Below, piece after piece: positions 44,874-53,514 of a stretch of DNA of 64,000 nt. The translations under genes and the position numbers were made by a program. Numbering within the stretch: position 1 is the stretch's first letter; each line of letters opens with the position of its first letter. Below the pieces are notes generated by a model. That model made no database searches and was not told where the DNA came from. It worked only from the letters and a program-made list of their open reading frames with translations. The stretch comes from Parapedobacter tibetensis (GTDB lineage: Bacteria > Bacteroidota > Bacteroidia > Sphingobacteriales > Sphingobacteriaceae): positions 92,500 to 156,499 of the forward strand of contig NZ_JAMXBE010000015.1 in assembly GCF_024704835.1 (NCBI RefSeq), read 5' to 3'.

Positions 44874-47045
44874 ATGAAAAAGGCACAAGAAATCCAAAAC
44901 TTCTTTTATAGCCAGTATTTTGCCGATGGCCTACGTATTACTTTTGGCACGGTAATCCCAGCCATTATCTTCTCATGGATGGGCAATCTTCAGATCGGCA
45001 TAACGATATCCTTAGGTGCTTTAGTCGTCGGCTTGGCTGATACGCCTGGCCCGCTAAATCACCGAAGAAACGGCATGTTGATTTGCACCTTGGTGGTATT
45101 GGTGTCAGCCTTAATTACCAACATGGTCAGTGGCGTACCTATGCTTCTTACATTGGTCATCATGGTGCTAGGCTTTCTGTTTTCCATGTTTGCTGTATAT
45201 GGTGCACGGGCGTCATCTGTGGGTACCATGGGCATCCTCGTCATGGTGCTCAATATTGATGGAGGTGATAACACATTCATGGATGTGATCGCAAATATAT
45301 CCTACATCTTGGCAGGCTGCACCTGGTACATGTTATTGAGTTTGTCGCTTCATCAAGTGCAACCATATCGGCAGGCACAGCAAGAATTGGCAGAATCGAT
45401 CCATAATGTAGCCGATTATATCCGCATCAAAGCCAGTTTCTATGATGTTAAACTAGACAACGAAAAAAACTACCGCGCGCTCATCGAGCAGCAGATTATC
45501 GTAAGTGAACATCAGGATAATGTGCGCGATCAATTATTTAGGAGCAAGAAAATCATTAAAGACACGACCAAAATCGGTCGGTTACTCATCTTGATATTCA
45601 CAGACATCATAGACTTGTTTGAACAAAGCATGGCTACGCATTATGACTATGATTCCATTAAAGAACAGTTTGGGAGAACAGGTGTGTTGCAGCATTTCAA
45701 CCTCACCATCCTACGGATTGCTAATGAACTGGATCACTTCGCTTATCAAATAAACACTAATAAAAAGCCCAAAGCGCTATATAACTTCAAAAATGACGTG
45801 GACAGGATCCGCGCGGCCATTGACAAGGTTGAAACGACACACAACATCAATACGTTAGCCTTGAAGAAAATCCTTATCAACATTCGGAACCTTGTACAAC
45901 GGATGAACAATATCTATGGTTATTTCAATATGGAATCCAAAAATACGTTTCGGCGGGAAGAGACGGACCATAGTAAATTCATTGAACATAAGGAAATAGA
46001 TTTCAAACAATTCCGTGAGAACCTAACACTGAAATCAACGCTTTTCAGACACGCCATCCGGATGGCTTTGGTAATGGGGATTGGCTATCTCCTATCATTG
46101 ATTTTCAATGTAGGGACTCATAGCTATTGGATCTTGTTGACCATCATGGTCATCTTAAAACCGGGTTTTAGCCTCACTAAGCAGCGAAATTTTCAACGAT
46201 TGGCAGGCACGCTCATCGGTGGCATAGGTGGAGCACTCATCCTCATATTGATCAAGGACGAGACTTCGCTCTTCATCCTATTATTACTGCTCATGGTAGC
46301 GACCTATAGCCTTATCCGTGTCAATTATATCATAAGTGTCATGTTTATGACACCATACATCCTCATCATGTTTAGCTTCTTAGAGATGAACACCCTATCT
46401 ATCCTCAGAGAGCGAATTATAGATACGCTGATTGGATCTGGCTTGGCCTTTTTCTCCAGCTACATCATATTACCTAGTTGGGAGAGCTCCCAAGTTCAAG
46501 GAACGATGCGTAAATTACTCATTGCCAACTATCATTATATTGCTCAAGCATTACGAATCATTGCGGGGCAGCCATTGAGCATTACGGATTATAAATTGGC
46601 ACGCAAAGAAGTATACATCGCCACGGCCAATATGGGCTCGGCATTCCAGCGCATGATTACCGAACCCAAAAGCAAACAGAAAAACGCGAGGGAGATGAAT
46701 AAGTTTGTCGTGTTTAACCACATCCTATCATCATATTCGGTAACATTAATGAACCATGTCAAGGAGGCAGACAATACCATGCTTAAAGGAGAACATGTAA
46801 AGATCGTACGCAAAACATTGTTCCTGTTGGCTCAGACCATCCGGCTTTTTGTGTTGGAAGATGGGGTGGATGAATTTAGGGAAATAGAGGTGGACACCCC
46901 GGCCGGCCTCAATAACAACAATATAGACTCGGAGGAATCGCAGTTAATCACTGATCAGCTCAACTTTCTGAACCGAATCGCTATCGATTTAAATAAATCA
47001 TGCGATCGGCTGGTTAAACAACAGTACTTGGAGGAAACCTCTTAG
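44874..47045 (+). CDS. FUSC/YccS-type membrane protein
   Basis: The 723-residue product has two blocks of membrane helices, about 20-145 and 390-535, separated and followed by soluble helical regions. This is the duplicated layout of the YccS/FUSC family. Typical pieces are FGTVIPAIIFSWMGNLQIGITISLGALVVGLADTPGPLNHRRNGML, and SYWILLTIMVILKPGFSLTKQRNFQRLAGTLIGGIGG in the second block. Relatives transport aromatic acids or fusaric acid, or are of unknown function. It is monocistronic with its own promoter. No HlyD-like partner lies next to it. Confidence 0.88.
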   Translation: MKKAQEIQNFFYSQYFADGLRITFGTVIPAIIFSWMGNLQIGITISLGALVVGLADTPGPLNHRRNGMLICTLVVLVSALITNMVSGVPMLLTLVIMVLGFLFSMFAVYGARASSVGTMGILVMVLNIDGGDNTFMDVIANISYILAGCTWYMLLSLSLHQVQPYRQAQQELAESIHNVADYIRIKASFYDVKLDNEKNYRALIEQQIIVSEHQDNVRDQLFRSKKIIKDTTKIGRLLILIFTDIIDLFEQSMATHYDYDSIKEQFGRTGVLQHFNLTILRIANELDHFAYQINTNKKPKALYNFKNDVDRIRAAIDKVETTHNINTLALKKILINIRNLVQRMNNIYGYFNMESKNTFRREETDHSKFIEHKEIDFKQFRENLTLKSTLFRHAIRMALVMGIGYLLSLIFNVGTHSYWILLTIMVILKPGFSLTKQRNFQRLAGTLIGGIGGALILILIKDETSLFILLLLLMVATYSLIRVNYIISVMFMTPYILIMFSFLEMNTLSILRERIIDTLIGSGLAFFSSYIILPSWESSQVQGTMRKLLIANYHYIAQALRIIAGQPLSITDYKLARKEVYIATANMGSAFQRMITEPKSKQKNAREMNKFVVFNHILSSYSVTLMNHVKEADNTMLKGEHVKIVRKTLFLLAQTIRLFVLEDGVDEFREIEVDTPAGLNNNNIDSEESQLITDQLNFLNRIAIDLNKSCDRLVKQQYLEETS

Positions 47046-47163
47046 ATTTTGGACGCATGAGATAGTTTTCATGCAAAGACTGCAACGTATTTCTTAGCGT
47101 GCTTGGCGAAGGAGCGAAAGTGTCTCTGCGCACGCTGCATAGTACTTTTTCAAATCGCAAACC

Positions 47164-47182
47164 TGCCTGATGGTAGGCTGGG
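47164..47182. repeat. Second copy of the TGCCT...GGTAGGC palindrome
   Basis: This sits in the 218-bp gap after the FUSC gene and resembles 44826-44843. A short GCATGA/TCATGC hairpin lies at 47055-47074 in the same gap and may end the FUSC transcript. Confidence 0.35.
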
Positions 47183-47249
47183 GCCCACGAAGCGAGCAAA
47201 CCTGCGTTTTGTCATGCGCCCTAGGTTTTGCTTTGGCGCGTTTATGGCG

Positions 47250-47257
47250 TATCTTTG
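47250..47257 (+). promoter_or_regulatory. -7 box directly before the YpdA-like gene
   Basis: TATCTTTG ends only 6 bp before the ATG at 47264, so transcription from it would begin at or next to the start codon (leaderless or nearly so). Confidence 0.45.
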
Positions 47258-47263
47258 CGTTAC

Positions 47264-48247
47264 ATGGAAATACCTACCCGGCACTACGACTTGCTTATCA
47301 TTGGTGGCGGCCCTATTGGGTTGGCCGCTGGAATTGAGGCCCAAGCGGCAGGATTGTCTTACCTCATTGTTGAAAAAGGATGCTTGGTCAATTCCCTATT
47401 CCGCTATCCGCAAAACATGACGTTCTTTTCGACATCGGAACGCTTGGAAATAGGCGGCATACCATTTGTATCGACAAACCCGAAACCCAAACGCACTGAG
47501 GCACTTGAATATTACAGACGTATACAACAGAAATTTGCATTGAATATCCACTTATTCGAAGCGGTAACCATGGTATACAAACGTGAAGTAGAGTTTGAAA
47601 TCATCACCTCCAAATCCACATATACGGCTAACCATGTAATGGTTGCAACTGGGTTCTATGATATCCCTTGTATGCTTGATATCGAAGGAGAAAATCTGCA
47701 TAAGGTAAATCACTATTATAACGACCCGCATTATTACGCAGGGCAAAAAGTGGTGGTAGTAGGCGCCAGCAACTCTTCCATAGATGCAGCCTTGGAAACT
47801 TTCCGGAAAGGGGCAGATGTAACCTTGGTGGTCAGAGGAGAAGGTATAAGCCCACGGGTAAAGTACTGGGTGCGTCCGGATATCGAAAATCGTATTACTC
47901 ACGGAGAGATTAAGGCATTTTTCAACAGCAAGCTTACAGCAATCCGGCCCACGGAAGTGGATATTCTTACCGAAGACGGGCCTATTACCATTGCAAATGA
48001 CTTTGTTTTGGCACTTACGGGCTATCAACCCGATTTTGCCTTTCTGGAGAAAATAGGCGTCAACTTGGCGGAAGGTCCGTCAAAGGAGCCTTTTCATGAC
48101 CCTAAAACCATGGAGACCAATATTCCGGGTCTATTCCTCGCAGGCGTAGTATGTGGTGGCATGAATACCCACTTGTGGTTTATCGAAAACTCTCGCGTGC
48201 ATGCCAAACAGGTAGTTGAATATATTAAGACAAGAATCGGAAGATAG
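47264..48247 (+). CDS. ypdA: YpdA-like FAD/NAD(P)-dependent thiol reductase
   Basis: From the ATG at 47264 the product has 327 residues. It has an FAD-binding motif LLIIGGGPIGLAAGIEAQ (about 9-26) and an NAD(P)-binding motif KVVVVGASNSSIDAALETFRKGADVTLVVR in the middle. It lacks the CxxC of thioredoxin reductase, as do the YpdA bacillithiol-disulfide reductases of this fold. HLWFIENSRVHAKQVVEYI is the family's C-terminal block. It should reduce a low-molecular-weight disulfide with NADPH. It converges with the TetR gene 11 bp downstream. Confidence 0.82.
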   Translation: MEIPTRHYDLLIIGGGPIGLAAGIEAQAAGLSYLIVEKGCLVNSLFRYPQNMTFFSTSERLEIGGIPFVSTNPKPKRTEALEYYRRIQQKFALNIHLFEAVTMVYKREVEFEIITSKSTYTANHVMVATGFYDIPCMLDIEGENLHKVNHYYNDPHYYAGQKVVVVGASNSSIDAALETFRKGADVTLVVRGEGISPRVKYWVRPDIENRITHGEIKAFFNSKLTAIRPTEVDILTEDGPITIANDFVLALTGYQPDFAFLEKIGVNLAEGPSKEPFHDPKTMETNIPGLFLAGVVCGGMNTHLWFIENSRVHAKQVVEYIKTRIGR

Positions 48248-48258
48248 AGGAGGGAGCT

Positions 48259-48864
48259 TTAGGCTTTCAGCCCTCTCAAAAATACGGTGGCCATTTTCTT
48301 TTGTAGGTTTAGTATGCGGTCGAACTCTTCTTTGGTTGGAAACAACATCCCTTTTATATCTTTCAGGATGCTAAAACGCATCCCCACTAGTGCAAACAGA
48401 ATGATTTCTGCAGTCTCCTTCACATCGTCCACATGCAATTGGCCCATATCATTGCCCTTTTGAAGTATGGTGCCGATAATTTGCAGTTCTTTGTCTTTGG
48501 ATTCTCGCAGCACACACGCCATTTCATCGGGAATCTGCTGTACTGCCGAGACAGAATGCTCCAATAAATTATAGAATTTGGTAATAAATTCAATCCGTTT
48601 ATCCAATATAAACATCATAGCTTCCTGGCAGTCGGTTATAGCGGGTAATCCGGCCTCCATTTCCTCAAATGATTTATTGATTACGTGATCCAATACCGCA
48701 GCATATAGGCTGTTTTTATCTGGGAAATAATAGTAGAGCAGCGCCTTAGAGAACGAGAGGTCTTGGGCAATCTCGGACATGGTGGTTTTGGCCATGCCGA
48801 AATGGGCAAACCTAAGAGTAGCAGCTTCCAATATCTGTGTGCGCTTTTTATCGGCATTTATCAT
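48259..48864 (-). CDS. TetR-family transcriptional regulator
   Basis: From the ATG at 48864 the product has 201 residues. The HTH reads KRTQILEAATLRFAHFGMAKTTMSEIAQDLSFSKALLYYYFPDKNSLYAAVLDHVI (about 7-62), with a typical helical ligand domain behind. A TTG three codons upstream is a weaker start. The gene is divergent from murB. The palindrome AACTAAATTAGTT (48922-48934) between the two genes is a likely operator. The ligand and targets are unknown. It is not adjacent to any efflux gene. Confidence 0.88.
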   Translation of the reverse strand: MINADKKRTQILEAATLRFAHFGMAKTTMSEIAQDLSFSKALLYYYFPDKNSLYAAVLDHVINKSFEEMEAGLPAITDCQEAMMFILDKRIEFITKFYNLLEHSVSAVQQIPDEMACVLRESKDKELQIIGTILQKGNDMGQLHVDDVKETAEIILFALVGMRFSILKDIKGMLFPTKEEFDRILNLQKKMATVFLRGLKA

Positions 48865-48904
48865 ACAATTCAATCAAATTAACCATGCTGTCCGGTCAAT
48901 ACCT

Positions 48905-48912
48905 TATCTTTG
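48905..48912 (+). promoter_or_regulatory. -7 box of murB
   Basis: TATCTTTG on the plus strand lies 66 bp before the murB start at 48979. The TetR-type palindrome begins 9 bp downstream of it, so it could cover the start of transcription. Confidence 0.45.
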
Positions 48913-48921
48913 AAAATCATA

Positions 48922-48934
48922 AACTAAATTAGTT
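48922..48934. promoter_or_regulatory. Palindrome between tetR and murB
   Basis: AACTAAATTAGTT is a perfect 6-bp inverted pair around a central A, inside the divergent tetR-murB interval. It has the size and AT-rich look of TetR operators. It lies downstream of the murB -7 box. Confidence 0.45.
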
Positions 48935-48978
48935 AAAGGTAAACATTTTTTTGAATATTTGAAAATATCGGTCAATTC

Positions 48979-50007
48979 ATGCAACTTTTGTTTAAGAAAA
49001 ATTTCTCATTAAAAAATCATAATACATTTGGCGTTGAGGCTTTTGCGCGACAATTCATCGAAATAAACAACGAGGAAGAGCTCATCCAGTTGTTTACCCA
49101 GCAACGGGATGTTGTGCAACAACCCATCCTGGTTTTGGGAGGGGGAAGCAATGTATTGTTCACTAAGGATTTTGACGGTTTGGTCATCCGAATCAACATA
49201 CAGGGCATTAGCCATACCATTTCTGGAACCGATGTAATGGTTGTGGCCGGAGCGGGTGTAATATGGAATGATTTGGTATGGTATTGTGTAGACCGCCGTT
49301 TTGCAGGAATAGAAAACATGGCACTCATACCAGGTACTGTGGGGGCCGCCCCTATTCAAAATATTGGTGCTTATGGTGCCGAGCTTCAAGATGTTTTTGT
49401 CCGATGCCGTGCATTTGATACACAAACTGGGGAAATATGTACATTCGATAAGGAAGATTGCAGGTTTTCCTATCGGGAAAGCATATTCAAAAGTGAAGCA
49501 AAAGGCCGGTATATTATCACGCAGGTAACACTCAAGTTATCGCTAAACCCTACTATAAATACTTCCTATGGAGCTATTGGAGTGGCGTTATCCAAGCGAA
49601 ATATACAAGAGCCTAGTATAAAAGACATTGCGGAAACCGTTTCATCCATCCGTACCGATAAGCTCCCCGACCCATCAACCATAGGTAATTCGGGGAGTTT
49701 CTTTAAGAATCCTATCATTACCGTACAGTATTTGAGGCACTTGCAATCTACCTTTCCAGATATGGATTTCGTTTATTATCCAGTAGCTGGTGAACAGGTA
49801 AAAATTGCCGCCGGTTGGCTCATTGAACAGTGTGGTTGGAAGGGTAAAAAAGTGGGAGACGCCGGCACCTGGAAAAACCAGGCATTGGTATTGGTAAACC
49901 ACAAAAATGCTTCAGGAATGGATATATACAATCTTTCCGAGCAGATTATCCATGATGTAGAAAGTAAATTTGGAATTACATTGGAGCGGGAAGTAAATAT
50001 TATATGA
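48979..50007 (+). CDS. murB: UDP-N-acetylenolpyruvoylglucosamine reductase
   Basis: The 342-residue protein starts NFSLKNHNTFGVEAFARQFIEI. It contains the FAD-binding VLGGGSNVLFTKDFDGLVIRI and the catalytic region NIGAYGAELQD and FSYRESIFKSEAKGRYIITQVTLKL. A Ser acts as proton donor in GNSGSFFKNP. It has the extra loop of type I MurB. It reduces UDP-GlcNAc-enolpyruvate to UDP-MurNAc in peptidoglycan synthesis. It has its own promoter and no operon partner. Confidence 0.96.
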   Translation: MQLLFKKNFSLKNHNTFGVEAFARQFIEINNEEELIQLFTQQRDVVQQPILVLGGGSNVLFTKDFDGLVIRINIQGISHTISGTDVMVVAGAGVIWNDLVWYCVDRRFAGIENMALIPGTVGAAPIQNIGAYGAELQDVFVRCRAFDTQTGEICTFDKEDCRFSYRESIFKSEAKGRYIITQVTLKLSLNPTINTSYGAIGVALSKRNIQEPSIKDIAETVSSIRTDKLPDPSTIGNSGSFFKNPIITVQYLRHLQSTFPDMDFVYYPVAGEQVKIAAGWLIEQCGWKGKKVGDAGTWKNQALVLVNHKNASGMDIYNLSEQIIHDVESKFGITLEREVNII

Positions 50008-50224
50008 AATATTCAAAATCTTATCGTAAATTAGCCTCTCATTTATAAACTCACCCTTCTTTTAGCACGATACTTGTGGTAATCAAAGCGACACTAATAG
50101 CAGATAAACCGAAGCAAAACGTCACGTTTTCTCCAGATAAGCAATAAGGCTGCTTATTTGTATCATAAAATTGTTTAATATGGAGATCCAGGCCCTAACC
50201 TGGAGCCCCTTAAACCGTAAAAAG

Positions 50225-50740
50225 ATGACGAAATTTGAGTTTAACACCTTAGTGATTCAGCATACGGATTCTCTCAAAATGTATGCTTTGCATTTCACTC
50301 GCGATGACGAGGACGCAAATGATCTCGTACAGGATACGCTACTCAAAGCGGTAACCTATTACACGAGGTTCAAGGAGGGCACCAATCTGAAAGGATGGTT
50401 ATATACCATCATGAAAAACACGTTCATCAATAATTACAGACGGTTTGTTAAAACAAATTCCTTGGTTTCCAAATCTGATGAGATATCAAGTGCGAACCTT
50501 GTGCATAGTGCTGCGGTGAATGCAGGTGAAAACAAGTTTGTGATGGAGGATATCCAAGAAGCGATGACTGCGTTATCAGACGAATATTATGTTCCTTTCA
50601 GCATGTATTTTGAGGGATATAAATACCATGAGATTTCCGGCCATCTACAGATTCCCATCGGCACCGTGAAAACACGAATACACGTGGCCAGAAGAGCGAT
50701 GAAGAAAGCGCTAAATACGTATAAACATGATCGAGTTTGA
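50225..50740 (+). CDS. RpoE-like ECF sigma factor
   Basis: From the ATG at 50225 the product has 171 residues. It reads EFNTLVIQHTDSLKMYALHFTRDDEDANDLVQDTLLKAVTYYTRFKEGTNLKGWLYTIMKNTFINNYRRF, the region 2 of a sigma factor highly conserved in Sphingobacteria and Flavobacteria. Region 4 follows (YHEISGHLQIPIGTVKTRIHVARRAMKKAL). Two earlier in-frame ATGs (50171, 50180) would add 18 or 15 residues not seen in relatives. No anti-sigma gene lies beside it. The 217-bp gap before it holds no gene. Confidence 0.9.
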   Translation: MTKFEFNTLVIQHTDSLKMYALHFTRDDEDANDLVQDTLLKAVTYYTRFKEGTNLKGWLYTIMKNTFINNYRRFVKTNSLVSKSDEISSANLVHSAAVNAGENKFVMEDIQEAMTALSDEYYVPFSMYFEGYKYHEISGHLQIPIGTVKTRIHVARRAMKKALNTYKHDRV

Positions 50741-50771
50741 GGTTGATTAATTATCCGGATTCATAACATTC

Positions 50772-51017
50772 ATGCTCCAGGACGCTGATCTTCCAACGTA
50801 TTCGAAATCCCAATTAGCACTGAGAAACGGCCAAGATAAGCCGGAAATCTGGATTGCATATAACGGTTACATCTATGATGTTTCGGGAAGCCGTCTTTGG
50901 TTTAAGGGCATGCATTACGAACATTGGGCTGGGCAGGATCTCACGGAAGAATTGGTAGATGCCCCACATACCGATGATGTATTTTCCCGGTTTAAGATCA
51001 TCGGCACGCTCCTTTAA
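50772..51017 (+). CDS. Cytochrome b5-like heme/steroid-binding domain protein
   Basis: The 81-residue product has the b5-like fold: LPTYSKSQLALRNGQDKPEIWIAYNGYIYDVSGSRLWFKGMHYEHWAGQDLTEELVDAPHTDDVFSRFKIIG. The I-x-Y-x-G-x-I-YDV and H-x-x-x-x-G-x-D...H pattern is kept, including HYEHWAGQD and PHTDDV, as in bacterial heme/steroid-binding proteins. It is soluble and lies 31 bp after the sigma factor gene. It converges with the PfkB kinase. Its partner protein is unknown. Confidence 0.85.
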   Translation: MLQDADLPTYSKSQLALRNGQDKPEIWIAYNGYIYDVSGSRLWFKGMHYEHWAGQDLTEELVDAPHTDDVFSRFKIIGTLL

Positions 51018-51030
51018 CCTGTACTCCAGC

Positions 51031-51951
51031 CTAATCTATGATTTCGAATTTACTAAGTTCTGCAAAACGTGCTATCCGTTGCTGTATACCTACTTCATCC
51101 AACTCCCTCAGGCGTTCAACGCCAAATTTCTCAACGCAGAATGAAGCCAATGCGGATCCAAAAATCACCGCATTTTTCATGTTATTGAAATTGATGGTTC
51201 CTACCTTGGCCAGATAGCCGATAAATCCTCCGGCAAAAGCATCACCTGCGCCGGTAGGGTCATATACGTCTGCCAAGGGCAATGCAGGTGCTACGAAAAC
51301 CTCGCCGTCTCCAAACAATAAGGCACCATGTTCACCCTTTTTAATTACCAAGTATTTTGGGCCAAGTTCCATGATTTTATCTGCGGCTTTTACTAGCGAA
51401 TATTCGCCAGACAGTTGCCGGGCTTCTGCATCGTTGATGGTCAATACATCCACCCGACGCAGCACCTTCATGAGATCATCCCATGCGGTGTCCATCCAAA
51501 AATTCATCGTGTCGAGCACGACCAATTTAGGTTTACGTTGTAACCGGTCAAGCGTAGTGATTTGCACCTGAGGCGTGAGGTTGCCCAATAACAGATACTG
51601 GCAATCTTGGTAACTGTCAGGAATGATGGGATCAAAGTCGGCTAATACATTGAGCTCGGTAATCAATGTATCCCGACTGTTCATGTCATTGTGGTACTTG
51701 CCCGACCAAAAGAAAGATTTCTCTCCCTTTTTAATCTGTACCCCATCCAAACTTATGCCTTTCGATTTTAGGATGGCTAAGTTATCATCGCCAAAATCCT
51801 CTCCTACTACACCTATCAATTTCACTTGCCCGTACAGATAGGCTGCCGCCAAACCTGCAAAAGTAGCCGCCCCTCCCACGATTTTATCCGTTTTACCGAA
51901 AGGTGTTTCGATGGCGTCGTAAGCGATGGTGCCGATGATTACTAAACTCAT
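51031..51951 (-). CDS. PfkB-family sugar/nucleoside kinase
   Basis: From the ATG at 51951 the product has 306 residues. It begins SLVIIGTIAYDAIETPFGKTDKIVGGAATFAGLAAAYL and has the C-terminal signature PTGAGDAFAGGFIGYL with the catalytic Asp. The second half contains YLVIKKGEHGALLF. This resembles the widespread 'sugar kinase' of Bacteroidota near ribokinase and adenosine kinase. The frame starts 12 codons upstream at a poorer ATG. The substrate is unknown. It lies far from the lipid cluster, so I assign no link. Confidence 0.88.
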   Translation of the reverse strand: MSLVIIGTIAYDAIETPFGKTDKIVGGAATFAGLAAAYLYGQVKLIGVVGEDFGDDNLAILKSKGISLDGVQIKKGEKSFFWSGKYHNDMNSRDTLITELNVLADFDPIIPDSYQDCQYLLLGNLTPQVQITTLDRLQRKPKLVVLDTMNFWMDTAWDDLMKVLRRVDVLTINDAEARQLSGEYSLVKAADKIMELGPKYLVIKKGEHGALLFGDGEVFVAPALPLADVYDPTGAGDAFAGGFIGYLAKVGTINFNNMKNAVIFGSALASFCVEKFGVERLRELDEVGIQQRIARFAELSKFEIID

Positions 51952-51976
51952 ATGGGTATAAATAATGTAAAATAAT

Positions 51977-52000
51977 AAAACCGGCATAATAGCCGGTTTT
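51977..52000 (-). terminator. Terminator downstream of the tRNA-Asn
   Basis: AAAACCGGC and GCCGGTTTT form a 9-bp stem around ATAATA. On the minus strand it follows the tRNA-Asn and ends in a T-rich stretch. Confidence 0.7.
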
Positions 52001-52004
52001 ATAG

Positions 52005-52078
52005 CTCCTGAAGCTGGGCTCGAACCAACGACCCTCTGATTAACAGTCAGGTGCTATAAGCTTCTGAACTACTGAGGA
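52005..52078 (-). tRNA. tRNA-Asn (GTT), degenerate, possibly a tRNA pseudogene
   Basis: The minus strand reads TCCTCAGTAGTTCAGAAGC at the 5' side, a perfect anticodon arm CCTGA-CTGTTAA-TCAGG with anticodon GTT, and a T-arm with GGTTCGAGCC, all as in tRNA-Asn. Several positions are damaged. The D-loop GG is GC. The last D-stem pair is C-T. The acceptor stem has a C-C mismatch and a G-U. The encoded 3' end is CTA in place of CCA. It may be a decaying second copy. It still has a terminator behind it. Confidence 0.7.
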
Positions 52079-52329
52079 GCTTGTTTTATTAATTTGAAAA
52101 TGAGTTAGTTATCATTCAGATTTCTCATTCCCATTTTTACTCTTTTTAATCCTGTAAAGTATTTGTAAAGTACTTTGCAAAAATTAGAACGAGTTCCTAC
52201 TATCATTATGCATTCTTGCAGAAACTGCCGCGAAAATACAGCTAAGAATTAAATTCTGCAAATTTTTGCTAAAAGCAGATTAGATTTTTTGTTACCGATT
52301 AAGAAAGGTACCCTCATTCTTAAACACCG

Positions 52330-52548
52330 GTGATGAAAGGTTATCATGCCGAGGTAAAAAGTCATCCATATAAAATGGTTGCGGTTGCTTTTTGGGGTAT
52401 GGGAATCTGGTTGCACATTCCGTTGCTTGCGTTAACGGGTGCAATTATGTTTGGACATTCGGCCATGGACAGGATCTTTGGCTACGGACTAAAATTTTGG
52501 GACAATTTTAAAAACACTCATTTGGGGTGGATTGGCAAAATAGATTAA
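52330..52548 (+). CDS. Truncated DUF4260-like membrane protein
   Basis: The 72-residue frame reads VAFWGMGIWLHIPLLALTGAIMFGHSAMDRIFGYGLKFWDNFKNTHLGWIGKID, which is the conserved C-terminal half of the DUF4260 family (GHSAMDRxxGYGLK...F..THLG.IGK). The family is normally about 115 residues with two further N-terminal helices, which are missing here. I do not see them in the other frames upstream, so the gene is an N-terminal deletion. Whether the remaining helix pair is made is unclear. The 250-bp gap before it (52079-52329) contains no gene I can recognise. It is the last AT-rich gene before the composition shift. Confidence 0.6.
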   Translation: MMKGYHAEVKSHPYKMVAVAFWGMGIWLHIPLLALTGAIMFGHSAMDRIFGYGLKFWDNFKNTHLGWIGKID

Positions 52549-52573
52549 CTTGACTCGTGGAGCAGATCGTTTA

Positions 52574-52632
52574 CAGCAATTCGGTGGCGCGTGGGTATTT
52601 TTTTTACGTTACAGATAACCATCGAATTGCTG
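52574..52632. other. Inverted repeat at the start of the GC-richer segment
   Basis: CAGCAATTCG (52574-52583) and CGAATTGCTG (52623-52632) are an exact 10-bp inverted pair. It could end the minus-strand DUF4249 transcript or mark the edge of acquired DNA. Confidence 0.35.
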
Positions 52633-52685
52633 CACTTCGAAATGACGATGTTTGTGCCGCCATATTTTAGCAACGCTTTCGCGCC

Positions 52686-53504
52686 TCACTCCACCGCATA
52701 TACCGCCACATCGATTTCTGAAAGCCTGAAATACCCGAACGCGTAGTTCTCCGCAGTGGTTTGGTTAACGATGTTTCCACGGATATTGGCCGGCGGCGTG
52801 CTGAACGGATTGTCGCCCGCACTCGATAGAATCAGTGCCATGAAGTTGTAGAACTGCCGGGAGATACCCAATAAACGCATCCGTATTTCGTCTCCACTGC
52901 TGAGCTCCTCGTGTATAAATGATTGGAACAGTTCGTTGCCTTCTGCATACTGATTGTCCAGTAGCGCGTATTGCGGGAAACGCTCAAGGTCAGTCATGAG
53001 TTCTGTAAAATAAAAATGCTCCGCTTCACCGTCGTCGTTGAAGTAAAACCGCACCTCGATGTTGTCGCCAAAAATATCCAGCACCCGTTGCTCCGCACGG
53101 CTAATCTCGGGTACAGGCACCAGCGTCTCGGTGGCGGTATATGTCTGGTCGCCAACGACCACTTCCAGTTCATACACCCCGTTGAGCTCGGGCACAAAAT
53201 CCGCGCATACATACTCGCCCGTACCGGGGTTTTCCACAAAATCAAACCGCTGGCCGGCCGCGTTGCTGACCGACACCGTAGCCCCGGACACCGGTGGCAC
53301 TTCCGCCGCGTAATAGTCGGTAGTGGTGCTCAGTTTAATTTTTTGGGTTGCGCCGTCGGTACCCTTTTCCCAAGTGAGGGTCGCATCGATCACCAGCCGG
53401 GATTCGGTCTCATCCAGATCCACATCAATCACTTCCTCACAGCCGACAAACGATGCCGTGATAAGAAGGGAAAAAAAGATTTGCAAAAATGATTTTACAT
53501 GCAT
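52686..53504 (-). CDS. DUF4249 lipoprotein (TonB-receptor partner)
   Basis: From the ATG at 53504 the product has 272 residues. It has a lipoprotein signal (SLLITASFVGC, Cys about 22), then EEVIDVDLDETESRLVIDATLTWEKG and an immunoglobulin-like region, the DUF4249 layout. DUF4249 proteins are the surface partners of STN-TonB receptors in Bacteroidota. A frame extends 40 codons upstream but overlaps the receptor gene's end. It starts 10 bp after the receptor stop on the same strand, so both belong to one transcript. The ligand is unknown. Confidence 0.85.
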   Translation of the reverse strand: MHVKSFLQIFFSLLITASFVGCEEVIDVDLDETESRLVIDATLTWEKGTDGATQKIKLSTTTDYYAAEVPPVSGATVSVSNAAGQRFDFVENPGTGEYVCADFVPELNGVYELEVVVGDQTYTATETLVPVPEISRAEQRVLDIFGDNIEVRFYFNDDGEAEHFYFTELMTDLERFPQYALLDNQYAEGNELFQSFIHEELSSGDEIRMRLLGISRQFYNFMALILSSAGDNPFSTPPANIRGNIVNQTTAENYAFGYFRLSEIDVAVYAVE

Positions 53505-53514
53505 AACTATCCGT

